The position numbers and the translations under genes are program-made. Source: Druceiella hillmani (lineage: Eukaryota > Arthropoda > Insecta > Lepidoptera > Hepialidae). From it: DNA of 64,000 bases. Positions 43,995 through 54,384 of this stretch are shown in pieces. The notes under the pieces were generated by a model. It was not told where the DNA came from. It saw only the letters and a program-made list of their open reading frames with translations, and made no database searches. Numbering within the stretch: position 1 is the stretch's first letter; each line of letters starts with the position of its first letter. Where the stretch lies: the NCBI GenBank assembly GCA_039881145.1, contig JAYKKI010000015.1:22809501-22873500 (forward strand), given 5' to 3'.

Positions 43995-46245
43995 ACCTTT
44001 ATTTTTCAGTTAATAAAAACCGTCGCTGAAAGTTTCATTTTAACTTTTTTTACGTATTCGGTTTTTTAGTTATTGCTTATGGGAAAGCATAACTCTTTCT
44101 TCAAAAAGAAAATATAAATTATTACACAAATAATAAACTCCATTAATTGTAAATGAATTCAATCACGATAAACATACAGAGATACAGAGGAAAAAAGGTA
44201 TCTGCATAACAGATACAGGAATGGAATACCATAACTTTATACAATGAAACCTATATAATAATAATTTTTTTTTTTTGATTTGTTACCGAAAAACGATACA
44301 GGGGAATAAAAGGAATACATTCAATCCTCGTTAAATTCAATAAAGTTAAGTGATACAGGGTAGGTCACATAGAGTATATAAACTAAACAGCAGATATAAA
44401 CGTAAATGTTAAAACGGGAAGAGAATCAAGATTTCATACCGTATAAGTAATATAACATTGCATTTCCTTTGAAATTTGTTATTATAAAAACCATATCCAT
44501 ATAAGTTATTGCAAAAAATATAAGGTTTAAGGTATGTATCGTATATATCTCGAAAAATACTCAAAAACTTTTAATAATTAAAATTTATCGACCTGAACTG
44601 TGTATAAAATTTACCATCGTGATTTTCTTAATTGCAAGCAGCTAGTATTATATGTGACGATAAAACAAATCCAGTTAAATCTGATTTATGAAAATCAGTG
44701 TAACCATTAAAGCTCTACGATAAGTTAATGGACACAATTGTGTGTACATGTATACACTATCCTCCTTTGCAGATTTCATGGTAGATAACAAAGTATTTCG
44801 TTAACAAAAAAAATTCAAAATAACTATCATTGAGTCGAAAACAATGTACGTGTAAAGCATAAGAAATTAAGTTTGTTAAAATGGGTCTTTTTTCATAATA
44901 AAAAAATGTAAGCAAATCAGTCTATACAGACAGTGGCTACTTAAAACTTTAGAAATTAAATGTAAATTACTACTTCAGGTATACCAATTGCCATAATTAT
45001 AATTTTATTTCTACTAGTGGCCGTCCAGGCGAAATTCAACCGTAATGTACTTACCTATTTACTTTATTGAAACAATAATAGGTAGGCGAGAACAAGTCAA
45101 TTCATATTGTTGCTACAAAATTTTACTTTTCCAACAGGTGTAGATTAAGCAAGCTGTATTTGACTAAGATATAAAAGAAGGACATCTATTACACAAATAA
45201 TAAAATACACGGTTTTTTGCCTTGGAATACACTCCACAGACTATTGAAACAGGAATTTGAAATGGCTCGAAATTCCCAACTCGTAACTCATTCAGTCAAT
45301 CTGCCATTTTGAAATTCTTTCGCGACAATCTCTATTCTTTGCGCCTGTTTGACTATAGAATATTATGGGCTTCACATTGATAGTATGAACGTAAACTATG
45401 AATTTTTTAATGTATTTGTAATATATAATTTAACTTATTCGTAACACATATTACATATTTGTAGATTTTGGCTTTCTTCACTCCTTCTCTACATAAACTT
45501 TAATTATGCCAAATCTTATACTCATCCGTGCGCACAATATGTTTAAAAAGGGATACACAATTTTTCCTCAACGTAATAATATTTAGATGTGTAAAATAAA
45601 GTTACGCCAACATAAATTTTCATGATAATATTTGATCCATTTCCCGATTTTCGCTCCTTCTTCGAGAATAAACAAAACGGAAATGTGTGATCTCGCCACT
45701 CAGTTAATAAATAAAAACTTGAAGAAAAGGGAATATAATTCCCTCTACTTTTTATAAAATAAACCTCGAGTAAAGTGAACTAGCTTTTCCAATTTTTGTT
45801 ACTAGTTTACTAACTTTTGTAATGAACGGCGGAATAAAAGTTTCTGTATTCGATTTGAGAATCGAGAATATCTTATTTTAGGTCTCAATGGTTATATGTT
45901 CTATTATTATTTTCTTTTATTTTAACTGTTAATTCTCTTATCAGTACATGCCCTTTTTCTTCTTAAATGGTCCTATTTACCGATCTTTTACTGTGTACCA
46001 TTTTCTAATTTTCTATTTCTTAACAACACTGGCGTTCATATTAAAAGTTGTATTAGTTGTAAAGGTTAACTTTGTATTACGCAATGGCAAATATCTGCAC
46101 AAGTTATAGTGCACGTATTTTATTGAAAATAAATCTGTTAGGTATGGGTAATATTTACAATACGAGAAAATAATTTTCAATCGTGGTAACCATTAAATGC
46201 CGCTATGAGTTTTATTAATTTTCACATGCATAGTTAAACACTAGA
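43995..46245. repeat. duplicated block 2, second copy
   Basis: Counterpart of 27490-29010 (landmarks given there), in the same orientation. It lacks the long AT tract and carries extra sequence, chiefly the 576-bp insertion at 45011-45586 and a part at about 45690-45820. Confidence 0.8.
45011..45586. mobile_element. insertion in duplicated block 2 (candidate mobile element)
   Basis: The flanks ccataattataa-ttattt and atgtgtaaaat are adjacent in the first copy (about 28393-28424) and are split here by 576 bases. The insert begins ctactagtggccgtccaggc, which resembles the start of repeats I remember from lepidopteran genomes. Its 3' part has ctttaattatgccaaatctt, like other repeat tails in the window. 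No coding frame and no clear target-site duplication are seen. Confidence 0.6.
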
Positions 46246-46739
46246 AAGGGGATTAACAAAAAAAGAAGTAGCTTTTGCAACGGTTTGTAAACTTTTTGAC
46301 AAAGTGTTTCATTTTGTTAATATAAACTGAGATTATGCTCATCAAGATATGAAAAAGGAAGTTTATACAATTCAAAGATCATGTAGCTGAATAAAAGTCA
46401 TGAACAATTTAAGTCACTTATGCTCAATTTTTTCAACGTTTGAATTAGAGGCAAGTAAAATAAGTTTTTTATTCACTAAACTAAAATTAGAAATTTTATT
46501 TTCATAAAAGTAAATGCGAAGCTTGTGTAATACATTCTTATCAGTGAATATTTCAATGCGGTAAGCGGAAAATTTGTATCATATGAAAGCTAAATTTATT
46601 TTTCGAAATTCTATATCTTTATAACACTAAGATTAATTTAATTAATACTGAAGAAATTTCTTTGAAATTGGCTGTGATTGCTGTATCATTTATTTGTATA
46701 AATACACACTTGTTGAGAACATAGTTTCAAAATCAGGTC
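46246..46739. other. AT-rich DNA, no gene seen
   Basis: Nothing recognisable between the duplicated block and the next repeat. Confidence 0.5.
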
Positions 46740-47440
46740 ATTATTAAATACAGACAAGCAGTAATGGTACATAATATTCCTATGAAATAATTTAGAAAAT
46801 TTTTATTTTTTGGAATAAAATATATATTGCCTACTATGTATATCAGAGGAGCATATTTGAAAAAAAAAATTTTTGTGCGATATAATTACAAATTAACGAT
46901 TTCTGGATTGTTTTCCTTTACTTATGCTATGAGATTTTTGTTCTTGTCAAATTTTATAATTTTTGGGTTAACGGAAGTACGTTACAGGTTGTGATTTATT
47001 TGCGACTGTTAAAATTTAAGCATAAATGGTCGGAACGACAATATATTGCCTACTATAGCTTTTACAGGTGCATATCTAAAAAATGTTTTTATGTGACGTA
47101 ATTACACATTAATACTGCAAGACCTTGGTTTTTGCCAAATTTCATGATTGTATGTCAGTGGAAAATACCCCGTATATTTTGATTTATTTGCGATTGTAAA
47201 GACATTCGGCTTTAATGTCCATATTTTAGGCTTTTTTTTAATGAGATGACTTAGGAGCTAGATTTTTTTACAACTCTAAGGGACCGTAGACCTAAGTATT
47301 TGATATTAATTTCAACTTGATACCTCCTTTTCACATTCCTGAGAAAAGGGTTCTTAAGAAACAGATAGATATAAAGACAGGCAGACAACGATGTAATACA
47401 ATAAGGGTGTTTTTCTTTTGAGGTGCGGAACCCTGAAAAT
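46740..47440 (+). repeat. dispersed repeat with two internal units (lepidopteran-type tail)
   Basis: Two diverged units are visible, at about 46810-47005 and 47045-47190. Each has atattgcctactat, a caggtgcatat/cagaggagcatat block, a tgtg-g-taattac block, a ttttgcc/ttgtcaaatttcat-like block and a gttaacgga/gtcagtgga block followed by gatttatttgcgac/gattgt. The 3' end reads gacaggcagacaac, then cttttgaggtgcggaaccc and tgaaaa, an ending I associate with moth repeat families. No coding sequence. Confidence 0.65.
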
Positions 47441-48869
47441 GAAATTGATTTAAATAATTATCTATATTAGTAATCTTTTTCTTAGCAACATCCCTTGGAC
47501 TGTAAAGAAATCCACGCTACCTACATACAAAATAATGTGTCCAAAATAGCACTTTACAGGAGAGCTAATTTGATTTCGAACGTTAAGAAATTTAATATCA
47601 GTATTTAAATAAATTTAAAAAATATAACCTAATTTGATATTATTCTATTTAACCGTCTATACTTTTACTTAGAAAACATATAAAGGATAAATTCGTTTAC
47701 ATTTTGAAGGAAAATTATATGCAATAATTAGGCGTTTTGATAAAAAATTCCATTGCCATTTTTGACTTGTTTTATTAAAAGAGCAAGTTGTCTAATTTTA
47801 TTATAGAGTGGCGAACCAACTTTCAGTAAAAATATAAAGTTATATTATTTCAATCTTCTTCATATCAGAAATTATCACAGGTTCATTATGCAATAAAGAT
47901 ACAACAAGATTTGACAATATTTTGTACATGATGTCCTGCAAAACTGAATAAACTGAAAACCAATTTAATAGTGGTAATACATAATGGACTTATATCTCCT
48001 TGTATCTTTTATCTTGTGACCGTACCGTAACATATTATGATTACACACAGGTTCGATTGCATTATAAACACGTTGTAGAAAATACACCCGAAAATGTGTG
48101 TAGTGGGGATCCTGCTCTCCCGCGAAAGTTTTTATGTGTTAAGTTGGTAATATTTGACTTTTTAATTGCTGCTTTCTCCCTTAAAGGTAAAGCTTTTCTT
48201 AATAAGACAGTTACCATTATTTTACTACCCCTTGGATGCAAAAAATACTATCATTATTTATGTATTCTGGCCACTTTTTTTCTCGGACAAAAAATGATAT
48301 TTTCAGGTCGATATAAAATTATAATTTTTTCCTATACAGGTGATATCGTTGGATATACCTTTATTTAGAATTATTGGTTGAGCAATAGGAGATTAACAAT
48401 GAATTTCAAAAACTACTCGCAATTTTTCTACAAAATGGTGTATATTGTCTCATTTAGCTGGCGTTCCAAGACATTAATTTTTTTAAGAAAATAATATCTG
48501 ATTTGATTTTTGAACAAAAAACCCTGCATAATTCTAATACAAAATCACTCTATTCGCATTCATGTTGATTTTTGTTTTAGAGCTCATCTCCATTGGCTTT
48601 TACTCAGAGAGAGTATATTTTTTTTATCATAGAGGCCAGTTATTCTAAAATTTCTTTTGAAAGATCGCGGTTTCTGATTGAAATAATTTATCTTGTGAAA
48701 GAAGGAGTAAATCGCGGTATCTTGAACATTCTTGCTCGTTTATAATGTAAATGTAAAAGTGATCGGCTAATCGCTGTAAAGAAATTGTAATATCATTAGA
48801 CAGTAATTGCCCATACGCTATCTATTGTTATCATGTAGTAAAAAATGAGCAATTACCGAGCAGAAATAA
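47441..48869. other. AT-rich DNA; one unrecognised 122-codon frame
   Basis: A plus-strand frame at 48000-48368 is open for 122 codons and includes a GC-richer segment (VVENTPENVCSGDPALPRKF) followed by two hydrophobic stretches. I do not recognise it. Its first ATG has no clear context and its second half is AT-driven, so I leave it uncalled. The rest holds nothing recognisable. Confidence 0.4.
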
Positions 48870-49385
48870 CACTACGAAGGTTCTATACACGCAAAGTACC
48901 ATCTTATTTATTACTTTATTTGCCTCTGCTAAAATTTCTTTATAAACATTATTGAGTGTTAACTTATGAAATATACATGGATTAATATTCTTTATCATTA
49001 TATTTTGAAATGTTACGGTAAACAGTTTTTGAGAATAACATGATGGACCTTTCCTTAAATATCAGTTGCTTGACAAAAAAATCTTAAAAATATTATATTG
49101 GTATTCGTAAAACATTCTCTTTCAATATCACGGTCTATAAAAATAAAAAAAATGTCGCTTACTTTATATTGATTGCAAAATGTTTACATAAATATTTTTA
49201 AATGTCAATTATTTAAATATATGTGGGTGAATATTCTTTATAACCATGCTAAATTTCAAGTCTGCGTTGTATAATTTCTCAGAAAAACGGCTGTGACAGA
49301 TCGACAGACAGAGAGGGATTTGAGTGACCTTATAATGATTCCGTGTTTTCTTTTTCTTTTTGGAGGACCAAATTCTAAAAATATA
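48870..49385 (+). repeat. dispersed repeat ending in the 'gacagacag' tail
   Basis: Two loosely similar segments share attaatattctttat/gtgaatattctttat and attttgaaatg/ctaaatttcaag (about 48980 and 49230). The 3' tail is aaaaacggctgtgacag, gacagacagagag, gtgaccttataatgattccg and a T-rich end, matching 21870-21990. No coding sequence. Confidence 0.6.
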
Positions 49386-49845
49386 CATCTGCTGGGCTCT
49401 TTATAAATTTGTTCTGATCGTCAGCCAATTAAAAAAAAAAATTTTTGGGTTAGTTTCAAAAATGCAAAATTACAGCTCTAAAAATTGCCGAAGTTGAAAA
49501 AGAAAGTTAAATATATAATGGGTGCTGTTAGAAATAGAATGCCATAACGTGCAGCATTAAACATTTAAGGCGTTAGAAATTTATTCAAGTTACTTATGGT
49601 CAGTATCAAAACGAGAAATCATTCCGCTCCTCGCGAAAACATGTAGCGTTTATGATATTGATAAGGGCAATGCTAAATTAAGTTTAACATTTATTACATT
49701 CAAATATTTATTACATTTAGTACGAACAGAATTATGTCTTCGCTTAACATCGTTACTCACATTATCTACTAATAGTGGATGATCAGTACTTGAAAATTTT
49801 AGAATTATAGTTAGACTAAATAAATGGATATGTTCTGTTATATAC

Positions 49846-49847
<2 letters not shown>

Positions 49848-49912
<65 letters not shown>
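49848..49912. repeat. (AT)n microsatellite
   Basis: An uninterrupted AT dinucleotide run. Confidence 0.97.
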
Positions 49913-49914
<2 letters not shown>

Positions 49915-50316
49915 CATACACATGAAAAAATTACTAGGTGTAAAGGTTTGTTACACTTAAAAAAAGGCTTTTAGTAAAGGATATATTTAAAAATTTGGCA
50001 TTAAGTAGTTTAGTTTATGAAATGTTTGCTAATAACACTAACGTCGATATGAAATAGCTATTTCCTTACATATATTTTGTGCAAAAACAAATGTTTTGTT
50101 GGAATCTGAAACCAAATTGTCTTCTTTCTGTCATGAATCATAACTAATTAAGTTCTATATTGTTGAATAATTTTTATCTACATTCCTTGTCCAATTATAT
50201 GAACATTTTTAGATATTTTTTACAGACAAATATCTTCAAAAATAGTAATTTTTGAAATCTTTTCTCCAACATACTTTGCAAGGAATAAAACTAGAAGTTG
50301 TTAAACAGAAATTATA

Positions 50317-50321
<5 letters not shown>

Positions 50322-50353
<32 letters not shown>
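50322..50353. repeat. (AT)n microsatellite
   Basis: A short AT dinucleotide run. Confidence 0.95.
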
Positions 50354-50357
<4 letters not shown>

Positions 50358-52325
50358 CTTTATATACTGTATTTATATAGTCTTCGGGTATTACATGAAC
50401 TTTCTTGACTTTTATTTTCTTATTGCCATATAACTTGGATCAAAAATCCGAAAGAAAGCGTTAGATAGGCAATTAAACAAATTTATTACCTGAGTTACAT
50501 TCAGATACTTTAGAACCAGCAGTTTGTGCTAAAATTATATATATTTTTAAGTGTTGGAGGTGTAGACTAAAGTTCCGTAATTTAAAGATAACTCCCCTTT
50601 ATCGTTAACTCGAGAATTATTGAATTAAGTTAAGTAAAAGTTAGATGGACGAATAATTTTCCATGGACACGAAATTCTCTCATTTATATTATTCTACCTT
50701 AATGCAGATAGAAAACGAATTTGTTATAAATTTTTTCAACTGCTCTTATAGTTTGTAATATTAATTTTTTTTAATGAAAAAAAGGTTAAAAAATAATTTC
50801 TTGTACAATCAATTTATGAACGTATGTTATGAATAACATATTTTTATGTAAATATAATGCGATGCAAGTTATATATAAATCACATTGTTTTAAAATTCAA
50901 CAAATTTAAATTAATTTAATGAAATTTAAAACTTGCCCGTACTGGTATTTTTTTAATATCTGTTATATATAAAATTTTACATTTTTTGAAGTCCCACAAA
51001 GATCGAGATGAGGCTTTTCAATGCACCCAACTTTGCATAATCAAAGGTACTTGATTTTGTAGCAGAAATGCTTAAAAAAATTAAGTAAATGCGGAAATAT
51101 GACATAAACCTCTCAAATACGCACAAAATTCGCACTAATATGGTTCCGTGTATATATATGAACATATGGAAGTTTAAACATCTATAGATACATAGTATCT
51201 CTGATAAACAATTTACTAGTAATAATTTTAATTGAGTATGTAAAATATTTTATACATTTTAAAATGTTTTAAAAAAAAAAAATTCTGAGTTTAATGAAAT
51301 ATCCAAATTAAACTTATTTATACTTGTCAAGTATACAAATACAATTATAAATTTTTTTTTAATTTCAAACATTATAGATTTTAGAAGATAGGGCGTAAAC
51401 AAAATTGACACATATTTTTGGTTACTACAGGGTCAAATATAACATGCAAAATTAAAAAAAAAATATTTTTCAGCTTTTTTTAAAATGTTTTTTCCGACGA
51501 CGTGTTGCGAGCTTATAATTTGAATATTGGTTAATCGGTATAGCAAAATTTCTTTTGAATTTCTTTCACAAATATATAAGAAGTTATCTTATAATGTTAT
51601 TTTATCTAAGCTTTCATTAAGCATAAATAGTTTAATTACAAATTAAAAACATCTTATATTATAATATTTTTTTTATCATAATCGTATTTTAAGGTCTATT
51701 TATCATTAATAGAACTTTAATAAAAACAAAAATAAGGAAACCCTACATTACCAGCATAACTTTTATTTCTGTGAAATAATACTTATTTCAATCAATATTT
51801 TGCGTTTCGAGGATGCCACGTGGCACCTGGTTTGCGGTAGATTGCTCAAACATTAATCATTGCGTTAACAAGAAAACTTTATTGAATACCAACTTAAGAA
51901 TACTGGTTTTGATGACGCCGATTTTTGCATGCCAAAAAATCATTTAAAGAGTTTTTATTAACTATGTTTGATTTTGGCGCAGGTTTTGAATTATTATTTT
52001 ATATTACATATCAGATTTTTGTGCATACAATATTTATAATTTAGAAGTTAACGGACAGTAAAAGATGAATGTCCATCCATCCATATTTTCCGAGCAAAAG
52101 TATTAAGGTATTTATTCAAAACCTTCAGATATGAAAATAATGTTGGTCGTTTTTGTTACAATTTTGCATTAAAATGTTTCAAATAATATTGATATAGTGT
52201 TTCTACATGATATTTTAAATACAGTAGTTCATGTACGCAGAAATTAATGCAATAAAAGGTGAGAAAACAATTCTCCGATATATAATTTTATGGCAACTAT
52301 TGTTTTTGTTTAAAATTACCTATTA

Positions 52326-52370
52326 GGGCAAGACGGGGTAGTTTTGTTTATACCGTACCCCATCTTGCCC
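52326..52370. repeat. 15-bp inverted repeat upstream of the pogo remnant
   Basis: Arms 52326-52340 (gggcaagacggggta) and 52356-52370 (taccccatcttgccc) are reverse complements with one mismatch, separated by 15 bases. The site is about 55 bp upstream of the pogo-like coding remnant and is likely part of that element's 5' region. Confidence 0.8.
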
Positions 52371-52423
52371 CACATATTCGTCTGTGTGCGACTGAATTAA
52401 AATTGAACTACTATTGTTATAGG

Positions 52424-53328
52424 ATGATGAGAAACTATAAACAGAATACGACAAGAGGAGTCTGCAGAGTGTACTGGAAAACAGGAAGGGGATCGTTTGG
52501 CTGCTATCTTTAGTGATGCACAAACCATATTTTCCTTGCGACTTTAGTGTTCCACAAATTACATTAAATCTTGATACTATTAAGATGCTGAAATTGCCGC
52601 TGGGTACAAAAGCAACAGTTTTTACGACTGAAGAAGAAGGTGGTTGAATATTTATTGGACATGGAGAGAAAATTGTATGGCCTCACATCAAAGGATATTA
52701 AATCTTTGGTTTATCAGTTAGCTTGAAAAAATAATAAATCAAATCCGTTTAATGATGAAAAGAGTGAGAGACTGGTTAACATATTTTTTTAAACATCATG
52801 CTGAATAGTCAACTAGAAAACCAAAAAATTTCTGCTGCAAGAACGGCTGGCTTTAACAAGGTATCGTAGACAAGTTTTTTAATTTCTTGAGGAACATTTA
52901 TGATGAATATGGCTTGACTCCTGACCTAATTTATAACTGCGATGAAATGGGGTTATCTGTTATGCCAAAATCAAGAGCTAAAGTTATTGCTAAAACTGGT
53001 AAAAAACAAGTTGTTGCTAGTGTTTCCTCACAAAAGTACTACGATAACCGTATAAATATGCTTTAATGGGACTGGCCACTACATGCCCGCGATAATGATC
53101 TTTCTAAGGAAGATAATGAAGCCAGGACTCATGGCAAATGCTCCAGCAGGGGGCTGGGGAGTTTGCAGCGGTTCTAATTGGATGAAGACGGAACTTTTTA
53201 TCGGTCGTTTAAAAAGTTTATTGAATTCAGTAGGGCCTCAAAAGATAGACCCGTCTTGTTATTCCCAGACGGCCATAAAATTAATACTCAAAATATTGAG
53301 CTTACCAGAATGACGTCGGAATTTTTTG
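52424..53328 (+). pseudogene. pogo-like (Tigger-type) transposase remnant, 3' end missing
   Basis: This is the relic of a DDE transposase of the pogo/Tigger group, with psq-type and CENP-B-type helix-turn-helix domains followed by a DDE_1 domain. It starts with MMRNYKQNTTRG (52424). After frame changes come VVEYLLDMERKLYGLTSKDI, KSLVYQLA and NKSNPFNDEK (about 52639-52760), then FLRNIYDEYG, YNCDEMG (52932-52952, first catalytic D) and PKSRAKVIAKTGKKQVVASV. The core continues with GTGHYMPAIMIF (about 53071), KIMKPGLMANAPAG, GSNWMKTELFIG and FPDGHKIN (about 53262, second catalytic D), ending TRMTSEFFA at a double stop. At least four frame changes or stops are present. The third acidic region (PPH-x-x-H-x-x-QPLD) is missing: the sequence switches to a different transposase at about 53329. 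Confidence 0.85.
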
Positions 53329-53715
53329 CGTAGTAAACTAGAAGACTTTATTTCAAATATGCCATAGTCAGAGATACGAGTATGTGGTGGCAGAACGATG
53401 GAGCGCCTCCTCACTTCCGTATTTGGGTACGTGAATATTTAGATGAACTATATTGTCGTTACTTGATGGGGCGAAGTGAACCTGTACCCTGGCCTCCTAG
53501 TTCTCCAGATTTAACACCACTTGATTTTTTTATTTGGAGTAGAGTCTAATCCGATGTATACTCAAATGAATGCCCGGACGAACAAACTTTATGAGAAAGG
53601 ATTTAATAAAATTAAAACAAATACTCAAATGATGAATAATCTTACTAATTCATTTATAAGCAGAGCACGATTGCGTGTAAAACAAAACGGAAAACGTTTT
53701 GAATATCTTCTTTAG
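53329..53715 (+). pseudogene. IS630/Tc1-mariner-like transposase C-terminal remnant
   Basis: This starts abruptly with RSKLEDFISNMP (53329-53364), then a stop and a frame change to MWWQNDGAPPHF (about 53384), WVREYLDELYCRYLMGRSEP, VPWPPSSPDLTPLDFFIWSR (to about 53546) and, after another frame change, FISRARLRVKQNGKRFEYLL and a stop at 53713-53715. The order F-Q-x-DGAPPHF, WPPRSPDLTPLDFFLWG and a C-terminal R-x-R-x-x-x-x-x-NG-x-x-FE-x-LL is typical of arthropod IS630/Tc1-mariner transposases with a DDE_3-type catalytic domain. The N-terminal DNA-binding part and first catalytic D are absent. It abuts the pogo-like remnant on the same strand. Confidence 0.85.
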
Positions 53716-54252
53716 GACTTCTTAAATACTTCACAAACGTGAAAAAAAGTCACGGATTGAGTGGTTTTCTCAGAACTACAATACGAGCAAGTATGTTAAT
53801 AATATTAATTATTAAGTATTTGGTAGTTACATTTCATAATATTTAACCAATCAATTAAACGAAATACTCCCTACCTATAAATTACTTATTATAATATACA
53901 ATGTTTCGCGTGGCGGGCTGGCGGGTCATTCCTCCGAGCGGCGCTAATCGATGTGCGCAAGTAACATGTGTTTAATAAATATGACAAATAATTATGCATA
54001 TTATTTTGACATTTCGGAAAAAAGTAATCTTTTAAATTTTATTTTAACGACAGTCAACTATTTTTCAGTCAACGTATGACGTATTTCTTTGTTCGACATT
54101 TATTCTCGGTCCCGGTATCGGATCGGTCTGGATTACGCTTTTAAAACTCTGTTTATACAGGTTCATTATGTTTTGTTTCGGATTTTAGAATGGATAGTAT
54201 TCATGTCAGACGTCAACTTTAATCTTTGATGTAAAATGAATAAAAAGTCACC

Positions 54253-54257
<5 letters not shown>
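53716..54257. other. flank of the transposase remnants
   Basis: Contains a short GC-rich patch (53908-53962, gcgtggcgggctggcgggtc and ccgagcggcgctaatcg), possibly untranslated sequence of one of the adjoining transposons. No terminal inverted repeat could be identified. Confidence 0.4.
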
Positions 54258-54332
<75 letters not shown>

Positions 54333-54333
54333 G

Positions 54334-54383
<50 letters not shown>
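54258..54383. repeat. (AT)n microsatellite with TG interruptions
   Basis: AT dinucleotides with periodic gtatatatgt interruptions, about 125 bases. Confidence 0.97.

Positions 54384-54384
<1 letters not shown>

Larger units (their letters stand above)
49386..52325. other. AT-rich DNA, no gene seen
   Basis: It holds two AT microsatellites and a perfect 12-base palindrome tgccacgtggca (51814-51825) with a CACGTG core in a small GC-richer spot. No coding sequence is supported. Confidence 0.5.

Noticed and set aside
48045..48075. ggttcgattgc resembling a tRNA T-arm or B box
   Set aside because: No acceptor, D or anticodon stems can be formed around it.
48000..48368. 122-codon open frame on the plus strand with hydrophobic stretches
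   Set aside because: Unrecognised, no splice or start context, and AT-driven second half. Kept only as a note in the block entry.
52323..52523. Minus-strand open frame over the inverted repeat
   Set aside because: It is the antisense shadow of the pogo-like element's 5' part.
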